A stretch of 64,000 nucleotides of DNA. Origin: Intrasporangiaceae bacterium URHB0013. GTDB taxonomy: Bacteria; Actinomycetota; Actinomycetes; Actinomycetales; Dermatophilaceae. The stretch is taken from assembly GCA_000620545.1 (NCBI GenBank), contig JIBA01000015.1, positions 186,001 through 250,000 on the forward strand, read 5' to 3'. Every line of letters begins with the position of its first letter. The first letter of the stretch is position 1. Below are positions 58,994 through 64,000 of this stretch, piece after piece. A program made the position numbers and the translations under genes. The notes under the pieces are model-generated. The model saw only the letters and a list, made by a program, of their open reading frames with translations. It did no database searches and was not told the DNA's origin.

Positions 58994-59473
58994 ATGAGCC
59001 CCAGCGCCCACGCCCGCGACGACGCGACGATCGCCCTTCGGGAGCTGATCCTCGTCGGCGAGCGCTACCGCATCGCGGTGGCGGCCCACCTCGACCTGAC
59101 GGTCAACGAGAGCCGGGCCATCAGCTACCTCCTCGCCCGCGGTCCCATGGGCCAGACCGACCTCTCGGCGGCCCTGGGGCTGACGACGAGCTCGACGACG
59201 ACGCTGCTCGACCGCCTCGAGCAGCGCCAGATGGCGGTGCGGGTCCCCGACCCGAAAGACCGACGGCGCAGCACCGTCGAGATCCCCGAGTCGGGGATGC
59301 GACGACTGCGCGAGGTGCGTGACTGGATGCCGCACGCCTTCGACGCTCTCGACGCTGACGACCTGGCCGACGCGGCCGCCACGCTGCGCACCATCGCCGA
59401 CTCGCTGCGGGCGGTCACCGCCGAGATCGACGCCTCAGCCACCTCGAACACCGGGCGGCGCAAGCGCCATTGA
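58994..59473 (+). CDS. MarR family transcriptional regulator
   Basis: 159 residues. Helical dimer regions flank a winged helix: DLTVNESRAISYLLARGPMG, LSAALGLTTSSTTTLLDRLE (recognition), wing DPKDRRRSTVEIPESG. Standard length. Starts at the ATG preceded by TACATT. Target genes unknown; alditol oxidase lies convergent downstream. No link to the icmF-side regulator except family. Confidence 0.9.
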   Translation: MSPSAHARDDATIALRELILVGERYRIAVAAHLDLTVNESRAISYLLARGPMGQTDLSAALGLTTSSTTTLLDRLEQRQMAVRVPDPKDRRRSTVEIPESGMRRLREVRDWMPHAFDALDADDLADAAATLRTIADSLRAVTAEIDASATSNTGRRKRH

Positions 59474-59587
59474 ATCCGGCAGCGGGGCCGCCGCCTCCTC
59501 CTGGGCCTGCCGGGGCGCAGGGGCGTCGGACCCACCCGGTCGCAGGGACGTCGGGGCCGCCGCGTCCCAGGACGGGCTTCGGGCCGT

Positions 59588-60838
59588 TCAGCCGAACGCG
59601 CGGTCGAGGAAGGTGTTGCCGAACACCCGGTTCGGGTCGACGCGGTCGCGCAGCGCCCGGAAGTCGGCCATGCGTGGGTAGAGCGGCTCGAGCTGGTCCA
59701 CACCCGCGACGAAGCACTTGCCCCAGTGCGGACGCGCCCCGAGCGGCAGGAGCGCCGCCTCGATGGCAGGCAGGACGGCATACACCCGCTCCACGTCGCG
59801 CACCCAGGTGAAGTGGACTCCCATGACGTCATGGCCGTAGGAGCTGCTCAGCCAGTGGTCGTCGGCGGCGACGGCGCGCAGCTCGCTGATCTGGAGCACC
59901 GGGCCCAGGAGGTCCCGAAGGGTCCGGAGCCGTTCGACGGCGACCAGGGCGTGCTCGCGGGGCAGCAGATACTCGCTCTGGAGCTCCTCCCCAAGGCTCG
60001 GGGTGAACTCCCAGCGGAAGTGGGGCAGCCGGTCGAGCCACGGCCCGGGGACGCCGCCCTGGGCGGTCACCGACTCGATGGCCCCGCCCTCGAGCATGTG
60101 CATCGTCGTCGTCGCGGCGAGGGCGCCGAAGAGCTCGGTCGGGGCCTCGTCGCCGCGGCTCTTGAGCCAGACCTGGTCGATGCCGGCGTCGCCCCACCGG
60201 GTGAAGAGGCTGACGCTGTAGGCACTGCTCGTGATCTGTTCGACGTCGGCTGCCAGGGCGTCCCACGACAGGCCGGTCCACACGTCCTGACGGACGTCGT
60301 AGGTGGGCTCGACGTCGAGGGTGACGGCCGTGACCACCCCGAGCGCGCCGAGCGCGACGACGCTGCCCTCGAAGTCGGCGTCACCGCGGCGGACGGTGCG
60401 CAGCTCACCGTCGGGTCCGACGATGTCGAGCGAGGCGACGGCCGTTGCGAGAGAACCGTTCTCGACGCCGGAGCCGTGCGTCCCGGTCGCGACGGCGCCC
60501 GAGACGGAGATGTGCGGGAGCGAGGCCAGGTTGGCGAGGGCCCATCCCTCCGCCTGCAGCCGCATCGCCACCTCCCCGTATGCCGCCCGCCCCGTCACGC
60601 GGGCGGTGCTGCTCGTGGGGTCGACGTCCACCGTGGTCGGCAGGTCGACGAGCGAGACGAGCACGCCGTCGTCGACGTCGGTGATGTCGGTCAGGTCGGT
60701 GAAGCTGTGCCGCGAGCCGACCGCACGCACGCGCGGCGCGGCAGCGACGACCTCCTGCAGGTGCTCGACCGAACGGACGCGCTCGATGCGCGCCCGGTAG
60801 GTGTGGTTGCCTGCCCAGTTCGTCTCCCGCTGCGTCAT
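59588..60838 (-). CDS. Alditol oxidase (FAD, VAO family)
   Basis: Oxidises a terminal alcohol of sugar alcohols such as xylitol or sorbitol with O2, giving H2O2. The 416-residue protein closely follows Streptomyces AldO: TNWAGNHTYRA, GSRHSFTDL (covalent FAD His), SLPHISVSGAVATGTHGSG, SELRAVAADDHWLSSSYG (Glu and Arg of the active site) and RPHWGKCF (Lys). ATG at 60836-60838 has GAGGAGG eight bases before. It overlaps the siderophore-interacting protein gene by four bases. Family relatives act on gulonolactone; the AldO-like motifs favour alditols. Confidence 0.88.
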   Translation of the reverse strand: MTQRETNWAGNHTYRARIERVRSVEHLQEVVAAAPRVRAVGSRHSFTDLTDITDVDDGVLVSLVDLPTTVDVDPTSSTARVTGRAAYGEVAMRLQAEGWALANLASLPHISVSGAVATGTHGSGVENGSLATAVASLDIVGPDGELRTVRRGDADFEGSVVALGALGVVTAVTLDVEPTYDVRQDVWTGLSWDALAADVEQITSSAYSVSLFTRWGDAGIDQVWLKSRGDEAPTELFGALAATTTMHMLEGGAIESVTAQGGVPGPWLDRLPHFRWEFTPSLGEELQSEYLLPREHALVAVERLRTLRDLLGPVLQISELRAVAADDHWLSSSYGHDVMGVHFTWVRDVERVYAVLPAIEAALLPLGARPHWGKCFVAGVDQLEPLYPRMADFRALRDRVDPNRVFGNTFLDRAFG

Positions 60839-61626
60839 CCGGCAGCCTCCTCGCGGGCGAGCGCCGACTTCCACTCCCGGAAGCCCTCCTCGGTGCGCCC
60901 GTCACGCCAGTAGCCGGAGATCGAGAGGTCCTCGCGACGCACACCGCGCTCGCGGAGCAGGAGGGGTCGGATCCGGCGCATCACCACCTCGGCCTCGCCG
61001 TGGACGAACGCGTGCACCCGACCGGAGGGGAAGGCCAGTGCGGCCACCGCCTCGGCGAGGTCGCCACCCGTCGTCCGGCGGACCCACGTGACCGACCCCG
61101 CCTCGGGAACCGGTAGCGCGACCTCGTGCTCGCCCGAGTCCACGAGGGCGACGACGTGGACGACAGCGTCCGGACCGAGATCGGCCAGGGCCGCCGTGAC
61201 CGCCGGGAGGGCGGACTCGTCGGCGACGAGGAGGTGCCAGTCGGCGCCGGGATCCGGGCGGTAGCCGCCACCGGGGCCGTTGGCGACGAGCGTGTCGCCG
61301 GGCCGGGCGCGTGCGGCCCACGGCCCTGCCACACCCTCGTCGCCGTGGACGACGAAGTCGATGTCGAGCGTGCCGGCGGCGACGTCGGGCGAGAGCGCCG
61401 TGTAGGTGCGCACGACGGGCAGCTGCTCGGGCGGGAGGGTGCCCCGGAGGGCGCGCATGTCGAGCGGCTCGGGCAGCGGCCGGCCGTCGACCGGGAAGAC
61501 GAGCTTGACGTAGCGGTCGGTGAACTCGCTGCCGACGAAGGCGCTGAGGTCGTCGCTGCGCAGGTGCACGCGCAGCAGGGACGGCGACAGGTGCGTCGTG
61601 CCGGTGACGGTGAGGTGGGTGGCCAT
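60835..61626 (-). CDS. Siderophore-interacting FAD/NAD(P)H ferric reductase family protein
   Basis: 263 residues. FAD-binding RTYTAL near residue 73, NADP domain with VADESALPAVTAALADLG, and the C-terminal hallmark SGYWRDGRTEEGFREWKS. Members reduce ferric siderophores in the cytoplasm. Here no siderophore gene is near; the coupling to alditol oxidase (four-base overlap) is unusual. ATG at 61624-61626 follows GGGGGAG. It starts 44 bases downstream of araA. Confidence 0.9.
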   Translation of the reverse strand: MATHLTVTGTTHLSPSLLRVHLRSDDLSAFVGSEFTDRYVKLVFPVDGRPLPEPLDMRALRGTLPPEQLPVVRTYTALSPDVAAGTLDIDFVVHGDEGVAGPWAARARPGDTLVANGPGGGYRPDPGADWHLLVADESALPAVTAALADLGPDAVVHVVALVDSGEHEVALPVPEAGSVTWVRRTTGGDLAEAVAALAFPSGRVHAFVHGEAEVVMRRIRPLLLRERGVRREDLSISGYWRDGRTEEGFREWKSALAREEAAG

Positions 61627-61669
61627 GCGCTCCCCCGGGTCCAGGTGGTCGTTCCACCCACCCTAGGTG

Positions 61670-63184
61670 TCAGAGCCTGGCTGCCAGCCGGTGGTAGGCC
61701 GCGCTCCAGCGCAGCTCCTGGCGCAGGCTCTCTGGCGTCGTGCCGGCGTCGATGACGACGAGCTCTGTCGAGATCATCTCGGCGAGGTCGCGGAACTCGT
61801 CGGTGCCGATCGCGGTGGACAGCACGGTGTGGTGCGGTCCACCGGCGAGCAGCCACGACTCGGCCGACGTCGACAGGTTGGGCCTGGGCTCCCAGACGGC
61901 ACACGCGACCGGGAGCCGGGGAAGGTCCTGATCGGGCTCGACGACGTCGATCTCGTTGAGGGTCAGTCGAAACCGACCACCGAGGTCGCTCATGCCGACG
62001 ACGACGCCGGCTCCGGGCGCGGCCGTGAACTTCAGGCGTACGGGGTCCTCACGACCGCCGATGCCGAGGGGGTGGATCTCGAGGCTCGGCTGACGCCCGG
62101 CGATGGACGGGCAGACCTCGAGCATGTGGGCGCCGAGGATCTTCTCCTCCCCCGGCACGAGGTGGTAGGTGTAGTCCTCCATGAAGCTCGTGCCGCCGGG
62201 CCGCCCCCCGGCCATGGCCTTGGCGGTGCGCAGCAGCACGGACGTCTTCCAGTCACCCTCGCCGCCGAAGCCGTAGCCGTCGGCCATGAGCCGCTGGACT
62301 GCGAGGCCGGGCAGCTGGCGCAGTCCGCCGAGGTCCTCGAAGTTCGTCGTGAACGCCCGGAAGCCGCCGTCGGTGAGGAACGTCCGCAGACCCGCCTCGA
62401 TGCGGGCGCCGTAGCGCAGCGACTCGTGGCGCTCACCGCCGCGACGCAGCTCGGGCACGACGGCATACGCCTGCTCGTACTCCGCGACGAGCGTGTCGAC
62501 CTCCGCGTCGCTGACGGCGTCGACCACCTCGACGAGCTCGTTGACGCCGTACGTGTTGACGGAGACGCCGAACCGGAGCTGGGCCTCGACCTTGTCGCCC
62601 TCGGTGACCGCGACGTCGCGCATGTTGTCGCCGAACCGCGCGAGTCTCAGGGTCCGCAGCTCGGAGACACCGGCGGCCGCGCGACCCCACGAGCCGATCC
62701 GCTCGAGGACGGCGGGATTGCTCACGTGACCGGCGACGACCTTGCGCGCGATGCCCAGTCGCGCTCCGACGAAAGCGAACTCGCGGTCACCGTGGGCCGC
62801 CTGGTTGAGGTTCATGAAGTCCATGTCGATGCTCGACCACGGCAGCTCGGCGCCGGCCTGGGTGTGCAGGTGCAGCATCGGCTTGCGCAGTGCGTCAAGG
62901 CCAGTGATCCACATCTTCGCCGGGGAGAAGGTGTGCATCCAGGTGATGACCCCAATGCAGGAGCCGGTGGCGTTGGCCTCGAGGACGGCGGCGTGGATGG
63001 CCGCGGAGTCGGCGAGGATCGGCTTCCACACGACCCGGGCCGGCAGCACGGCGCTCGCGTCGATCTCCTTGGCGATCGTCTGGCTCTGGTCGGCCACCTG
63101 ACGCAAGGTCTCCTCGCCGTAGAGGTGCTGGCTCCCGGTGAGGAACCAGACCTCGCGCTGCTCGGGGCTGGGGCTCGTGGTCAT
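61670..63184 (-). CDS. araA: L-arabinose isomerase
   Basis: Converts L-arabinose to L-ribulose, with manganese. 504 residues, normal length. Start [19 protein letters not shown] with [10 protein letters not shown]; metal ligands fit Glu in TTNFEDLGG, Glu in GGEGDWKT, His in DYTYHLVP and His in GGPHHTVL. Its ATG overlaps the araD stop by four bases. Part of araBDA reading leftward. Confidence 0.96.
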   Translation of the reverse strand: MTTSPSPEQREVWFLTGSQHLYGEETLRQVADQSQTIAKEIDASAVLPARVVWKPILADSAAIHAAVLEANATGSCIGVITWMHTFSPAKMWITGLDALRKPMLHLHTQAGAELPWSSIDMDFMNLNQAAHGDREFAFVGARLGIARKVVAGHVSNPAVLERIGSWGRAAAGVSELRTLRLARFGDNMRDVAVTEGDKVEAQLRFGVSVNTYGVNELVEVVDAVSDAEVDTLVAEYEQAYAVVPELRRGGERHESLRYGARIEAGLRTFLTDGGFRAFTTNFEDLGGLRQLPGLAVQRLMADGYGFGGEGDWKTSVLLRTAKAMAGGRPGGTSFMEDYTYHLVPGEEKILGAHMLEVCPSIAGRQPSLEIHPLGIGGREDPVRLKFTAAPGAGVVVGMSDLGGRFRLTLNEIDVVEPDQDLPRLPVACAVWEPRPNLSTSAESWLLAGGPHHTVLSTAIGTDEFRDLAEMISTELVVIDAGTTPESLRQELRWSAAYHRLAARL

Positions 63185-63867
63185 CGGGTGTCCTTCTGTC
63201 CGTAAACGTTCTGGTAGCGGTCGAAGAGGGAGTCGACGTCGCTGGGGTCGATGGTGATCGGCTGCCCGAGCTGTCGGGCGATGTGGACGGTGCGGGCGAC
63301 GTCCTCGCACATGACGGCCGCCTTGACGGCCGCACGGGCATCCGTGCCGATGGTGAAGACGCCGTGCTGCTTCATGAGGACGGCGGTGGAGCGGGAGGAG
63401 GTGAGCGTCTCGACGATCCCCCGGCCGATGGAGTCGTCGCCGATGAGCGCGAAGGGCCCCACGGGGATCTCGCCGCCGAACTCGTCCGCCTGCATCGTCA
63501 GGGCGCACGGGATGGGCTCGCCTCGACTCGCCCACGCCGTCGCATACGTCGAGTGGGTGTGCACGACGCCTCCGACGTGCGGCATGGACCGGTAGACGTA
63601 CGCCTGGGCGTCGGTGTCGGACGAGGGTGCGTGCTCACCCTCGAGCACCCGGCCGTGCAGGTCGCACAGCACCATGTTCTCCGGGGTGAGGTCGTCGTAA
63701 GAGACCCCGGACGGCTTGATGACCATGAGGTCGCGGTCCGGGACACGTGCCGAGACGTTGCCGGCTGTCCAGATGACGAGCTGGTAGCGGGTGAGCTCGG
63801 CGTGCAGGGCGCACACCTCACGCCGCAGGGACGTGATGGTCGCGTTCACATCCGTGGTCACGCTCAT
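63181..63867 (-). CDS. araD: L-ribulose-5-phosphate 4-epimerase
   Basis: Class II aldolase-like zinc enzyme of 228 residues: [43 protein letters not shown] (zinc His pair) and MKQHGVF (third His). The epimerase call over fuculose aldolase rests on the ara context and SSDT pattern. ATG at 63865-63867 overlaps araB by four bases. Confidence 0.93.
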   Translation of the reverse strand: MSVTTDVNATITSLRREVCALHAELTRYQLVIWTAGNVSARVPDRDLMVIKPSGVSYDDLTPENMVLCDLHGRVLEGEHAPSSDTDAQAYVYRSMPHVGGVVHTHSTYATAWASRGEPIPCALTMQADEFGGEIPVGPFALIGDDSIGRGIVETLTSSRSTAVLMKQHGVFTIGTDARAAVKAAVMCEDVARTVHIARQLGQPITIDPSDVDSLFDRYQNVYGQKDTR

Positions 63868-64000
63868 GCCGCCTCACCGCCCGCACTGGCCTCCCGAGGG
63901 GTCGCAGCGCCACGGGCGATGCCGTCGGCTGTCACCGTGACGACCTCGGACTTGCCCGCAATCGCCTTGCGGCGCAAGGCCTTGAGCCGTTTCATCACGT
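63864..64000 (-). CDS. araB: Ribulokinase, C-terminal fragment at window edge
   Basis: Only the last 44 codons are visible; the rest lies beyond the right edge. The residues read VMKRLKALRRKAIAGKSEVV and continue to a TGA that overlaps the araD ATG. The stretch VMxRLxALRR is the usual end of actinobacterial ribulokinase, and its place before araD and araA supports the call. Not long enough to verify catalytic residues. Confidence 0.75.
   Translation of the reverse strand, partial: VMKRLKALRRKAIAGKSEVVTVTADGIARGAATPREASAGGEAA

Overview
The window is about 70% GC actinobacterial chromosome. Gene order and protein sequences fit the order Micrococcales, most likely the family Intrasporangiaceae (Janibacter/Knoellia relatives); the family is an inference. 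No transposase, integrase, phage gene, CRISPR array or rRNA gene was found. The backbone is the transcription/translation supercluster, almost entirely on the minus strand: tRNA-Thr, tRNA-Met, rpmG, hadA, hadB, murB, tRNA-Trp, secE, nusG, rplK, rplA, rplJ, rplL, rpoB, rpoC, rpsL, rpsG and fusA (cut by the left edge). As I recall the Mycobacterium tuberculosis map, this order is shared there, including an Mkl ATPase between rplJL and rpoB.

Regions. 1-12.3 kb: fusA, rpsG, rpsL, a conserved hypothetical gene, a dacB-type carboxypeptidase, rpoC and rpoB. 12.3-15.5 kb: a small proline-rich membrane protein (plus strand) facing a two-gene agmatine to putrescine pathway. 15.5-26.9 kb: a complete eleven-gene Mce lipid-transporter operon (ATPase, two permeases, MceA-F, two Mce-associated proteins). 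27-31 kb: a hypothetical protein divergent from a glycolate/lactate-type FAD oxidase overlapping an alanine-glyoxylate aminotransferase. 31-39.9 kb: rplL/rplJ, secreted proteins (DUF3152 protease-like protein, repeat protein, gamma-glutamyltransferase), rplA/rplK, nusG/secE and tRNA-Trp. 40-44 kb: aminotransferase, acidic protein, adenosine deaminase and a lipoprotein on the plus strand. 44-47 kb: murB, hadB, hadA, rpmG and two tRNAs. 47-52.3 kb: AI-2E-family permease, coiled-coil protein, MBL-fold protein, a Tudor-like protein, then a tiny acidic repeat protein overlapping a JmjC oxygenase. 52.6-57.3 kb: a BtuF-like protein, the B12-dependent fused mutase IcmF and a divergent MarR regulator. 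57.3-64 kb: AGE-family epimerase, BldC-like and MarR regulators, alditol oxidase coupled to a siderophore-interacting flavoprotein, and araA-araD-araB (araB cut by the right edge).

Regulation visible in the sequence. Many genes start 6-7 bases after a TANNNT -10 box and are probably leaderless. rpsL and rplJ have promoters with 17-base spacers that share a 12-base -35 region. icmF and its MarR regulator face each other across a perfect 7+7 palindrome lying inside the icmF promoter. Many intergenic hairpins look like terminators.

Most interesting: the 90-residue peptide at 50751-51023, three near-identical 23-residue cassettes each with one histidine and no Lys, Arg, Cys or aromatic residue, overlaps by one base a JmjC Fe(II)/2-oxoglutarate oxygenase whose active site resembles the histidyl-hydroxylase class (MINA53/NO66). 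A peptide-modifying pair is a testable hypothesis. Just downstream lie seven 32-bp dyad repeats ending in a perfect palindrome, related to short elements elsewhere in the window.
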